Positions 22,107 through 29,001 of a stretch of 41,213 nt of DNA are shown one piece after another. A program made the translations under genes and the position numbers. The notes below the pieces were generated by a model that saw only the letters and a list, made by a program, of their open reading frames with translations, was not told the DNA's origin and ran no database searches. The stretch lies in the IMG/VR virus record IMGVR_UViG_3300037833_000023, positions 1 through 41,213 of that record, one strand, 5' to 3'. The stretch's first letter is position 1, and the number at the start of each line of letters is the position of its first letter. The DNA is from a virus.

Positions 22107-22166
22107 CTGTGCTACTCTGAAAAAAGCAGCACACCTGCTCTAGGGCCGACACGCGTCGGCCTTATT
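22107..22166 (+). repeat. 60-bp duplicated non-coding element, copy 2
   Basis: Matches copy 1 in order and nearly all bases: TGTGCTACTCTGAAAAAA, GCAGCACACCTGC, then the identical stem-loop GGCCGACACGCGTCGGCC and TTATT. By eye roughly 53 of 61 aligned positions agree, with one inserted and one deleted base. Here T-rich sequence continues (TTATTTCTTT), making a better terminator. It separates the HEPN-like cassette from the capsid block. No similarity lies upstream of the -10-like box, so the element itself is what was conserved. Confidence 0.75.
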
Positions 22167-22201
22167 TCTTTGCGAGCTCAGCAGCAAAGTTCGCTCCTCA
22201 C

Positions 22202-22215
22202 GTTGATCGATCAAC
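22202..22215. promoter_or_regulatory. Perfect 14-bp palindrome with two GATC sites
   Basis: GTTGATCGATCAAC lies between the copy-2 hairpin and the AGGAG of the capsid block's first gene. Two GATC sites lie side by side in it. It could bind a dimeric regulator, and methylation at GATC could modulate this if the phage or host methylase recognises GATC. The perfect symmetry is observed; the role is not. Confidence 0.5.
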
Positions 22216-22227
22216 CAGGAGCAACTT

Positions 22228-22563
22228 ATGAAATCCGCACGTCTCGCAGTCCTGATCGCCGGCCTCGGGGCCATCTGCATGTCGCCCGAGCCCGGTGCTG
22301 CCGGAGGCGGCCCGACGACCACACCTCAAGGCGCCACCTCCGGCGCAAAGGCCATGACGGCCGCGGACGCAGCCAAGCAGGTCAAGCGCCCGGTCACCAC
22401 TCGCGAAAAAGCGGGCACCGATGGCGAAGGCAAGGCCGTCTACAAGGACGTGACCAAGCACGTGGCGGTAGCCGCCTCCGAAGTGCTGGACTTCAAGGAC
22501 TACGGCTCGCACGTGGTCGTGGTCACCAAGGACGGCAAGAAGTTCAGCTCGGCCGAGGAGTAA
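22228..22563 (+). CDS. Small capsid-operon protein, hydrophobic N-terminus
   Basis: 111 residues. After a hydrophobic start (MKSARLAVLIAGLGAICMSP) comes a low-complexity Gly/Pro/Thr/Lys part and a small beta-like C-terminus (DFKDYGSHVVVVTKDGKKFS). AGGAG precedes the ATG. Genes of this type are commonly seen just upstream of the protease or capsid gene in Mu-like siphophages, without a known role. The N-terminus resembles a signal peptide but with no convincing cleavage site or lipobox. Function unknown. Confidence 0.75.
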   Translation: MKSARLAVLIAGLGAICMSPEPGAAGGGPTTTPQGATSGAKAMTAADAAKQVKRPVTTREKAGTDGEGKAVYKDVTKHVAVAASEVLDFKDYGSHVVVVTKDGKKFSSAEE

Positions 22564-22569
22564 GTCGGC

Positions 22570-24987
22570 ATGAAGCTCGCCCTCCTTGTCGCTGCCCTGG
22601 CCGCCTCCGGTGGCCTGCAGGGCCGCGACTTGATCGACACCCACATGCGCGAGGCGCAGAAGACGCCCGAGCGCGACTTCCGCTCCCTGATCGACATGGC
22701 CAGGGGCGCCGTCGACCAGGTCGTCAACGCCGGCAAGATGCCCGGCGAGCGCCGCTACGTCTCCATCGAGGCGATGTACAGCGACCGCATCGTGATCGAG
22801 CTGGACGGCAAGCACTGGCAGTACGCCTACAGCCTCAAGCCGGTCAACGGCGTCGAGACGATGGTGCTGGAGTCGCCTGTCCAGGTGGTGAACCAGTTCG
22901 TGGCCGTGGTCACGCCTGGCGCCACCACCAGCGCCAAGCTGGCCGAGGCACTGCGCGGCATGGAGGCCGGCGAGGTCGCCCTGGTGGAGGCTCAAGAAGG
23001 CTGCATCCAGGTCACGATCATCAAGGCAGGCGCCAGCGGCAACAACAACTACTACCCCGACTCGGTGCTCAAGGAGGCCGTGCCGATGTTCGAGGGCACC
23101 CGCGTCTTCACCAAAAGCGACGCGGAGCACATCAAGGGCGGCGGCAAGGACGTCCGCAACCTGATCGGCGGCATCTACGACGTCAAGTTCGTCGAAGGAA
23201 CCGGGCCTGACACCGGCAGCCTGGTCGGCACCTTCAAGGCGCTGGATCCCAAGGACTCCGTCGTCACCAAGATGGTCGAGGCTGTCCGCCGGGGCATGCA
23301 GAACCTGCTGGGCCTATCGATCGACGCCGATGGCAAGACCAAGAAACGTGTGCAGGGCAACAAGACCCTGCGCGAAGCCGTCAAGTTCACGAAGGTGAAC
23401 TCGGTGGACCTGATTGTCGAACCGGGCGCTGGCGGCGGCCTGGATCGTTTGACCGAAGCCGCTGCCGAAACTCACCAAGGAGAAACGACCATGCCCCTGT
23501 GGAAACAACGCCTGCTGGAGGCCATCAAGGCCAAGGACGCAGCCAAACACGCGACCATAGATGCCGCCACCATCGGCGACGACGACCTGGTCAAGCTGGC
23601 CGAAGCGATCGGGATCTCCGTCGTCGCTGCCAACGCCGACCGTCTCACAGAGGCGCAAGGTGACAACGCGCCCGTCACCCGCGCCGAGCTGCAACTGCTG
23701 CAGCTGCGCCAGACGGCCGCCACGCGCATCGCCGCGAGCAAGCTGCCCCAGCCGGCCAAGGACCGCCTGCAGGCCGACTTCGCCGGCCGCGAGCGCTTCG
23801 TCGAGGCCGACATCGACTCCGCTGTCAAGGCCGAAGGCGACTACCTGGCCCGCTTCACCGAAAGCGGCACCGTCCGCGTGCCGACCTTCGGCGCCGGCAG
23901 CATCCAGGTAGGCGACCGCAGTGTGGCCATCAAGGACATGCTGGACGCGTTCTTCGACCCGTCCCATGCCAACCACCGCGATGTGCGCTCGTTCAAGGAG
24001 TGCTACATCGAGATCACGGGCGACCGCCGCGTGACGGGCTTGATGGCCAACGTGGACCGCTCGCGCCTGGCTGAAAGCCTGGGCGACGCGTACCGCGAAG
24101 CGATCGATAGCTCGACCTTCGCGGACGCACTCGGCAACAGTATCACCCGCCGCATGCAGGCCGTGTTCACGGGACTGACCGACCTGCAGGCCTGGCGCAA
24201 GGTGGCCGTGGTCGGCCAAGCGAACGACTTCCGCAGCCAGGAGCGTGTGCGCATCGGCGGCTACGGCAACCTGCCGGCCGTCGCCGAGAGCGGCGCCTAC
24301 GCGGCGCTCACCTCCCCGGGCGACGACAAGGCGACCTACGCGGTCACCAAGCGCGGCGGCACGGAGTCCGTGACGCTGGAGACGATCAAGAACGACGACG
24401 TGCGCGCCATTCGCCAGATCCCGCAGGAGCTGGCCCTGGCCGCGGCCAACACGCTGTACGAGTTCGTGTTCGACTTCTTCCGCACGAACCCGAACGCCTA
24501 CGACGGCACGGCGATCTACCACGCCTCACACAACAACCTGTTCACGGCCGCCCTGGACGCCACCGCCTTCGCGGCCCACCGCCTGGCGATGGTCAAGCAG
24601 ACGCGCGCCGGCAGCTCCAAGCGCCTGGGCATCAGCCCGAAGAGCGTCCTGGTGCCGTTTGAGCTGCAGGAGACGGCCTACAACCTGTTCGTGCGCAACC
24701 AGAACCTGGACAAGACCTACGTCCAGTCGATCAACCCGGAAGTGATTCCGGTGTCGTACTGGACCGACGCGAACGACTGGGCGACGGTCTGCGACCCCAT
24801 GGTGCTGCCGGTGCTGGAGATCGGCTTCCTGGACGGCAAGGAAGACCCGGAGCTGTTCGTCCAGGACATGCCCAACGTCGGCTCGCTGTTCAGCAACGAC
24901 AAGATCACTTGGAAGATCCGCCACATCTACGGCGGCTCCGACCTGGTGGATGGCTACAAGGGCACGACCAAGGCGGTCGTCGCCTAA
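22570..24987 (+). CDS. Prohead protease - scaffold - major capsid fusion protein
   Basis: 805 residues. Residues 130-290 form a serine prohead protease: His187 (SDAEHIKGG), Ser250 (LGLSIDADG) and Asp280 (VNSVDLIVEPGAGGG) are the probable catalytic residues, with NNYYPDSVLKEAVPMFEGTR as landmark. About 308-460 is helical scaffold/delta-domain. About 465-805 is an HK97-type major capsid fold (RVPTFGAGSIQVGDRSVAIK ... VIPVSYWTDANDW). GAGGAG lies nine bases before the ATG. An internal ATG with its own AAGGAG (see next entry) probably supplies the bulk of capsid. The fusion order protease-scaffold-capsid is directly read. Confidence 0.9.
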   Translation: MKLALLVAALAASGGLQGRDLIDTHMREAQKTPERDFRSLIDMARGAVDQVVNAGKMPGERRYVSIEAMYSDRIVIELDGKHWQYAYSLKPVNGVETMVLESPVQVVNQFVAVVTPGATTSAKLAEALRGMEAGEVALVEAQEGCIQVTIIKAGASGNNNYYPDSVLKEAVPMFEGTRVFTKSDAEHIKGGGKDVRNLIGGIYDVKFVEGTGPDTGSLVGTFKALDPKDSVVTKMVEAVRRGMQNLLGLSIDADGKTKKRVQGNKTLREAVKFTKVNSVDLIVEPGAGGGLDRLTEAAAETHQGETTMPLWKQRLLEAIKAKDAAKHATIDAATIGDDDLVKLAEAIGISVVAANADRLTEAQGDNAPVTRAELQLLQLRQTAATRIAASKLPQPAKDRLQADFAGRERFVEADIDSAVKAEGDYLARFTESGTVRVPTFGAGSIQVGDRSVAIKDMLDAFFDPSHANHRDVRSFKECYIEITGDRRVTGLMANVDRSRLAESLGDAYREAIDSSTFADALGNSITRRMQAVFTGLTDLQAWRKVAVVGQANDFRSQERVRIGGYGNLPAVAESGAYAALTSPGDDKATYAVTKRGGTESVTLETIKNDDVRAIRQIPQELALAAANTLYEFVFDFFRTNPNAYDGTAIYHASHNNLFTAALDATAFAAHRLAMVKQTRAGSSKRLGISPKSVLVPFELQETAYNLFVRNQNLDKTYVQSINPEVIPVSYWTDANDWATVCDPMVLPVLEIGFLDGKEDPELFVQDMPNVGSLFSNDKITWKIRHIYGGSDLVDGYKGTTKAVVA
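23491..24987 (+). CDS. Nested scaffold-major capsid protein from an internal start
   Basis: 498 residues in the same frame as the fusion, starting MPLWKQRLLEAIKAKDAAKH at codon 308. AAGGAG lies eight bases upstream, among the best Shine-Dalgarno/spacing in the window, which is not needed for reading through. This suggests that most capsid subunits are made without the protease domain, and a small amount of fusion supplies the protease. Final maturation would cleave the scaffold part. Needs protein evidence; the start is inferred from the ribosome-binding site. Confidence 0.72.
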   Translation: MPLWKQRLLEAIKAKDAAKHATIDAATIGDDDLVKLAEAIGISVVAANADRLTEAQGDNAPVTRAELQLLQLRQTAATRIAASKLPQPAKDRLQADFAGRERFVEADIDSAVKAEGDYLARFTESGTVRVPTFGAGSIQVGDRSVAIKDMLDAFFDPSHANHRDVRSFKECYIEITGDRRVTGLMANVDRSRLAESLGDAYREAIDSSTFADALGNSITRRMQAVFTGLTDLQAWRKVAVVGQANDFRSQERVRIGGYGNLPAVAESGAYAALTSPGDDKATYAVTKRGGTESVTLETIKNDDVRAIRQIPQELALAAANTLYEFVFDFFRTNPNAYDGTAIYHASHNNLFTAALDATAFAAHRLAMVKQTRAGSSKRLGISPKSVLVPFELQETAYNLFVRNQNLDKTYVQSINPEVIPVSYWTDANDWATVCDPMVLPVLEIGFLDGKEDPELFVQDMPNVGSLFSNDKITWKIRHIYGGSDLVDGYKGTTKAVVA

Positions 24988-25063
24988 CGGGACTCACTCC
25001 CCCCGCCGGGGTGGCTCCCCGGTGCCAAGTGCAGCCTACGGGCCGCCGGCACCCATAGCCACT

Positions 25064-25088
25064 CCCGCCTGCGCAAGCAGGCGGGTTT
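25064..25088 (+). terminator. Intrinsic terminator-like hairpin after the capsid gene
   Basis: Perfect 9-bp stem CCCGCCTGC / GCAGGCGGG with a GCAA tetraloop and a short TTT tail. A second hairpin CCGGGG / CCCCGG lies at 25006-25022. Together they fill the 149-nt gap between the capsid gene and the next gene. A partial terminator would reduce tail expression relative to capsid. Confidence 0.7.
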
Positions 25089-25136
25089 CACAAGGCTCCT
25101 TCACCCGCCGGTGCCTTTTGAAACCGACCCACCCAC

Positions 25137-25829
25137 ATGGCCTTCGCAGACTTCCAGACCCTCGTCGACAAGATGGTCCGCGCCCCTGGCGGCACGGAAA
25201 CCATCTCGACGGCCGACCGCGACCAGGCGATCGAGCTGGCGCGCCTGCGTTACAGCGCCGACTGCGAGCGAGAGTTGGTCGAGGACGTCGCCTGGGCCGC
25301 GGACGGCTACTTCGCGCCGCTGCCGGCGGGCTGGGTAGACGGCTGCTACATCAAGCAGGCCGAGTTCCCGATCGGCGAGCAGCCCGCGGCCCTGGTCGCC
25401 CTGGCGATCTACGGCACGCCCAGCGACCAGCAGCTGGTGACCGAAGACGCCCTGCAGGCCGGCGACCTGGTGCGGGTCACCTATGCGGCGCCGCACCTGC
25501 TGAGCGATGACCCCGCCGCGGACACCATCCCGGCCGTTCACCGCGAGGCAGTCGCCAGCTACGCGGCCAGCCTGCTGTGCGGCCAGCTGGCCGCCCACTA
25601 CAGCGGCGAGCGCGAGACCTCGATCAACGCTGACGGCAGCAACACCGAAAGCCGCAGCCGTAACTTCGCCTTCCGCGCCAAGGACTACAGGGCCGCCTAC
25701 TACGCCGGCATCGGCAAGGCGGATCCGCGCGGTGACAAGGGCCAGGCAGTGGCCGGCGACCCCGCGGCCAGCGTCAGCAGCTGGACAGGCCGCCAGCGCA
25801 GCACCTTCGGTCGGGAGAGCCTGCTGTGA
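25137..25829 (+). CDS. Head-tail connector-like protein
   Basis: 230 residues. DFQTLVDKMVRAPGGTETIS, DQAIELARLRYSADCERELV, then EAVASYAASLLCGQLAAHYS resemble the helical connector (adaptor) proteins that follow the major capsid gene in Mu-like and other siphophages. The C-terminal tail is Ser/Thr/Arg rich. No good Shine-Dalgarno is seen (the leader is CCCACCCAC). The assignment leans on synteny and helical pattern. Confidence 0.75.
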   Translation: MAFADFQTLVDKMVRAPGGTETISTADRDQAIELARLRYSADCERELVEDVAWAADGYFAPLPAGWVDGCYIKQAEFPIGEQPAALVALAIYGTPSDQQLVTEDALQAGDLVRVTYAAPHLLSDDPAADTIPAVHREAVASYAASLLCGQLAAHYSGERETSINADGSNTESRSRNFAFRAKDYRAAYYAGIGKADPRGDKGQAVAGDPAASVSSWTGRQRSTFGRESLL

Positions 25830-26347
25830 GCCTGACCGCCGCCAGCCTGGCCACGCTGCAGCGCGCCTTCAAGGAAGCGCCAGAGCTGGCCGAGCGCGAG
25901 CTGCTGGCTGCCGCCACCGAGGCCACCCTCCTGGTGGAGCGCGAGGTGAAGGAGAACATCAAGACGGGCGCGACCGGCCTGACCCGCGCCAGCGTGACCA
26001 GCGACGCGTTCAGCACGCCCGAAGGGCCGTTGGGCGTGGTGGGCAGCAGCCAGCTGTCGGCCCTGGTCCTGGAGCTGGGCACCCGGCCGCACCCTGAAGC
26101 GGCCAGCACCGCCCCGCGCAAGGCGCCGCCCGTCGACGCCTTGGAGCCCTGGGTGCGTAGCGTCCTGGGCCTGGGCGAGAAGGAAGCGAAGTCGGCCGCC
26201 TTCGCGATCGCCATGAAGATCAAGAAGCACGGCACCAAGCCGCAGCGGCCCTTCGGCCGCGCCCTTGAGTCCACCCGTGCCCAGGTGCTGGCCATGTACG
26301 AGCAGGCCGCCGGCCGCATTGCAGCCCAGCTGGGAGGTGCTGCATGA
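25826..26347 (+). CDS. HK97 gp10-like head-tail joining / tail completion protein
   Basis: 173 residues from a GTG overlapping the previous stop (GTGA). TLQRAFKEAPELAERELLAA, then LVEREVKENIKTGATGLTRA, LSALVLELGTRPHPEAA and KPQRPFGRALESTRAQVLAM follow the gp10-type pattern (helix, short strands, C-terminal helix). It probably stoppers the neck or attaches tail. Overlaps the next gene by 4 nt. Confidence 0.78.
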   Translation: MSLTAASLATLQRAFKEAPELAERELLAAATEATLLVEREVKENIKTGATGLTRASVTSDAFSTPEGPLGVVGSSQLSALVLELGTRPHPEAASTAPRKAPPVDALEPWVRSVLGLGEKEAKSAAFAIAMKIKKHGTKPQRPFGRALESTRAQVLAMYEQAAGRIAAQLGGAA

Positions 26348-26817
26348 GCGCCACCTTGACCGAAATCCGCGCCGCGATCGTGGCGATGCACGCCGCGGTG
26401 CCGGACGTCGGGATCGTTCACGACTATGAGCGGTACGCCCGCTCGGAGGAGAAGTTCCGCGAGCTGTTCGTTGGCACCTTTGACGGCGCCAAGCAGATCC
26501 GCGGATGGTGGTGGCGTCGGAGCGCCACGCAAGAAAGGACGGTGAGCACCGCCTCGGTGATGAACGTCCACACCTGGCAGGGCCGCGGTTACATGGCCCT
26601 GAACGACGAGCAAGCCAGCGAGAAGACCTTCGACGAGCTCGTCGAGGCCTTCCGCGACGCGGTGCGCGCAGACCCCACCTTTGGCGGGATTTGCGAGCAG
26701 AACTCCGTGGAAGACGGGGAAGACGGCGTCCAGGTGATCGACGTCGGGCCCGTGATGTTTTGTGGGGTGCTGTGCCACAGCGCCGTGTTGCAACTGAAGA
26801 CCTGGAGCTACCTATGA
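26344..26817 (+). CDS. Tail terminator-like protein
   Basis: 157 residues. TEIRAAIVAMHAAVPDVGIV, DYERYARSEEKFRELFVGTF, NVHTWQGRGYMALND and HSAVLQLKTWSYL show an alpha/beta layout typical of tail-terminator or head-tail joining proteins, with the right gene order (before tail tube). Exact family not recognised. ATGA overlaps on both sides. Confidence 0.75.
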   Translation: MSATLTEIRAAIVAMHAAVPDVGIVHDYERYARSEEKFRELFVGTFDGAKQIRGWWWRRSATQERTVSTASVMNVHTWQGRGYMALNDEQASEKTFDELVEAFRDAVRADPTFGGICEQNSVEDGEDGVQVIDVGPVMFCGVLCHSAVLQLKTWSYL

Positions 26818-27116
26818 ACACGAAGTCAACCGCCATCAACGGCGACGCCGGCACCGAACCCGGCTCGACCACGGCCGCAACCGCCGCGCCGGCATCAATC
26901 CCCGCTCCGGCAGCGGTCTCTGCAGCGGCGCTGGCGCTGGAGCGGGCCAAGAAAAAGCCGCACGAGCCGGCGTTCGTGGAGCCCGCCAAGAAGCCCGCGG
27001 TGCCGCGCGACGAGTACCACGGCAAAGGCGGCATGTACGCGATCGTGGACGGCAAGCGCGTGCCCTGCGACGACACCGGCAAGCCCCTGCCACCCAAGGT
27101 CGACGAGAAGGCCTGA
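26814..27116 (+). CDS. Small low-complexity tail-region protein
   Basis: 100 residues, overlapping the previous stop (ATGA). The first half is Ala/Pro/Thr rich (TTAATAAPASIPAPAAVSAA); the second half has DEYHGKGGMYAIVDGKRVPC and a basic end. Proteins of this type occur before the tail tube gene in several siphophages. Probably partly disordered; function unknown. Confidence 0.75.
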   Translation: MNTKSTAINGDAGTEPGSTTAATAAPASIPAPAAVSAAALALERAKKKPHEPAFVEPAKKPAVPRDEYHGKGGMYAIVDGKRVPCDDTGKPLPPKVDEKA

Positions 27117-27162
27117 TACCGGTCCTGCTGTCACAACACCCCATCATTGAAGGAGCCTGAAC

Positions 27163-28098
27163 ATGGCGTCGAAGAAAATGCGCAAGCTGGCCATCCTGGC
27201 CAAACTGGAAACCGTTTACGGGACGGACCCCACTCCGACCGGCGCCGCCAACGCGATGGTGGTGCACGACGTGGAGATCACGCCTCTGGACGGTGAAGAG
27301 GTGGAGCGCACCAATGTGCAGCCTCACTTCGGCCACAACGGCGCGATCACAGCCACCTCATTCGCCCGCATCAAGTTCAGCGTCGAGCTGGCCGGCTCGG
27401 GTGTTCCTGGCACCGCCCCCAAGTGGAGCCCCCTGATGCGAGCTTGCTCGGTGGGCGTCACTGTCTCGGCCGGCGTGAGCATCACCTATGCGCCCATCAC
27501 CGAGAACCAGGAGTCGGTGACCATCTACGGCAACGTCGACGGCGTCAACCATGTGATGCCCGGGGTGCGCGGCGAGTGCAAGCTGGGCCTGGACGCGAAG
27601 GGCAAGCCGGCGCTCATGTTCGAGTTTCAAGGCCTATGGACGCCCCTGGCAGACGCGACACTGCCGGCTGCCGCGTACACCGGCTGGGTAGCGCCTGTGG
27701 CTGTCAACAAGGCGAACACCTCGTTCTCGCTGCACGGCACTCTGGTCGGCATGACCCACTTTGACCTGGCTTTCGGCAACCAGGTGGAGAAGCGCGACAC
27801 CAGCGAAGACGACACGGTGGAGATCGTGGACCGCAAGTCCTCAGGCAGCGCGGTGTTCGAGATGACGCCCGTGGCCACCAAGGACTGGGTCAGCATCGCC
27901 CAGGCCAAGACGCGCGGCAACCTGCAGCTGGTGCACGGCGTCACGGCCGGCAACATCATCACCGTCGCCGGCACCGGCACCGTGGAACTGGGCAAGCCCA
28001 CGTACCAGAACCAGCAGGGCGTGCAGATGATCAACGTGCCCCTGCGGTTCGTGCCGACCTCGGCCGGCAACGACGAGTGGTCGATGGTCCTGACCTGA
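27163..28098 (+). CDS. Major tail tube protein
   Basis: 311 residues, strongly beta-structured. RKLAILAKLETVYGTDPTPT, NAMVVHDVEITPLDGEEVER, ITATSFARIKFSVELAGSG, VELGKPTYQNQQGVQMINVP are the expected strand-rich tube segments. It carries GGAG seven bases before the ATG. It stacks in rings around the tape measure. Its place before the G/GT pair and tape measure confirms the role. Confidence 0.87.
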   Translation: MASKKMRKLAILAKLETVYGTDPTPTGAANAMVVHDVEITPLDGEEVERTNVQPHFGHNGAITATSFARIKFSVELAGSGVPGTAPKWSPLMRACSVGVTVSAGVSITYAPITENQESVTIYGNVDGVNHVMPGVRGECKLGLDAKGKPALMFEFQGLWTPLADATLPAAAYTGWVAPVAVNKANTSFSLHGTLVGMTHFDLAFGNQVEKRDTSEDDTVEIVDRKSSGSAVFEMTPVATKDWVSIAQAKTRGNLQLVHGVTAGNIITVAGTGTVELGKPTYQNQQGVQMINVPLRFVPTSAGNDEWSMVLT

Positions 28099-28106
28099 CC
28101 AGGTCA
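28091..28106. promoter_or_regulatory. Dyad at the tail tube stop codon
   Basis: TGACCTGACCAGGTCA: 7-bp perfect arms with a 2-base centre spanning the stop codon. As RNA it allows a 6-bp stem with a GACC loop, no T-run. It might reduce downstream expression after the abundant tube protein; weakly supported. Confidence 0.35.
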
Positions 28107-28145
28107 AACCCGCAGGCACCTCTTTAACTCAAACAAGGAAACGCG

Positions 28146-28643
28146 ATGGCACGCATTGCGCCGGTTCCCTATTTCTGGGACTACGTCACCTTCTACATGG
28201 TGGGTGACTTCGGCAAGCACATCAAGAGCCAGTTCAAGGCCAAGTACCGCCGCCTGGACCAGGACGAGTACGAAAAGCTGGCAGCCCGCGTGAACGCCGC
28301 GCGGATCGCGGCGATCACCGGTGCGCTGCGCTCGACGCCCGGACAGCCTGGCGATGCCGGCAAGGATCTGCCGGCAGGCAGCGCAGAGCCGATCACCGAC
28401 CAGGAAGTGGTCGACCTGGTCTTCATGGACTGGGACGACATGGAAGACGAGGACGGCAACAAGCTGCCCTACACGAAGGACAACGAAGCGCGCGCCTTCA
28501 AGGCGCTGGGCTGCAGGGCCGCAGTGGTGACGACGTTCTTCGACGCGCACATGAAGGCCCCGGAAAAAAACTCCGGGGAGCCGTCCGGTACCACTACCGG
28601 CACCTCGGCGGCTCCAACGCAGCAGAAGACCGCGCAGACCTGA
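28146..28643 (+). CDS. Tail assembly chaperone, short form (lambda G-like)
   Basis: 165 residues. PYFWDYVTFYMVGDFGKHIK is followed by an acidic centre (EVVDLVFMDWDDMEDEDGNK) and ends in a Ser/Thr-rich tail (SGTTTGTSAAPTQQKTAQT) that is the default product past the slippery site. Lambda G and its homologues bind the tape measure during tail assembly and are not in the virion. AAGGAAA precedes the ATG. The long form arises by -1 frameshift. Confidence 0.85.
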   Translation: MARIAPVPYFWDYVTFYMVGDFGKHIKSQFKAKYRRLDQDEYEKLAARVNAARIAAITGALRSTPGQPGDAGKDLPAGSAEPITDQEVVDLVFMDWDDMEDEDGNKLPYTKDNEARAFKALGCRAAVVTTFFDAHMKAPEKNSGEPSGTTTGTSAAPTQQKTAQT

Positions 28644-28954
28644 ACCTGCAGGCGCAATGCCATGCCCTCGGTCTGGACTTGGAGCAGCTGGTGCCCGACG
28701 AGGCCGTCGCGGCGGCCAGGGACGAGATGGAGTTCGAGCTGTGGCCCGAGCACCAGAAGGCCTACGAGGTCTTCACCACCTGCGACACGCAGTGGGTGGT
28801 GCTTCTGGGCATCGGCGCCGTGTACTACCAGGCCCTGGACTATGCCCGCGTGGGGCAGATCGCCAGGGAGTGGCTGGGCATTGAGTTGACCCGCGAGCTG
28901 CTGCTGCAACTGCGGGTCATGGAGGACGAAGGAAAGCAGATCCTGAACGACTGA
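28146..28954 (+). CDS. Tail assembly chaperone, -1 frameshift product (lambda GT-like)
   Basis: About 269 residues, join(28146..28571,28571..28954). After the shift the frame reads LRGAVRYHYRHLGGSNAAED, then QCHALGLDLEQLVPDEAVAA, WPEHQKAYEVFTTCDTQWVV and LTRELLLQLRVMEDEGKQ. The second part has no convincing independent start. This is the T-domain, which recruits tail tube protein to the G-coated tape measure. Order tail tube, G/GT, tape measure is the conserved long-tail module. Confidence 0.87.
28565..28600 (+). promoter_or_regulatory. Programmed -1 frameshift signal
   Basis: Slippery heptamer A_AAA_AAC at 28565-28571, in exactly the correct phase of the G frame (codons AAA AAC). Thirteen bases further is a perfect stem CCGGTA / TACCGG with loop CCAC (28585-28600), which could stimulate slipping, possibly with the intervening CCGG repeats. 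Both frames stay open across it. Confidence 0.9.
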
Positions 28955-29001
28955 AGACCCGTTGGGCGAATTAAACCAAGACCGTTGAACCCAGGCAGCA
29001 A

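Noticed and set aside
22170-23210. 346-codon plus-strand frame beside the protease
   Set aside because: Arg/Gly-rich alternative frame overlapping two well-supported genes.
25006-25022. CCGGGG/CCCCGG hairpin as a separate terminator
   Set aside because: Short stem and no T-run; the hairpin at 25064-25088 is much better, so this one is only mentioned.
28679-28954. Independent gene starting at a TTG after the G chaperone
   Set aside because: No ribosome-binding site; the frame is open back to the A_AAA_AAC site, so it is the frameshift extension.
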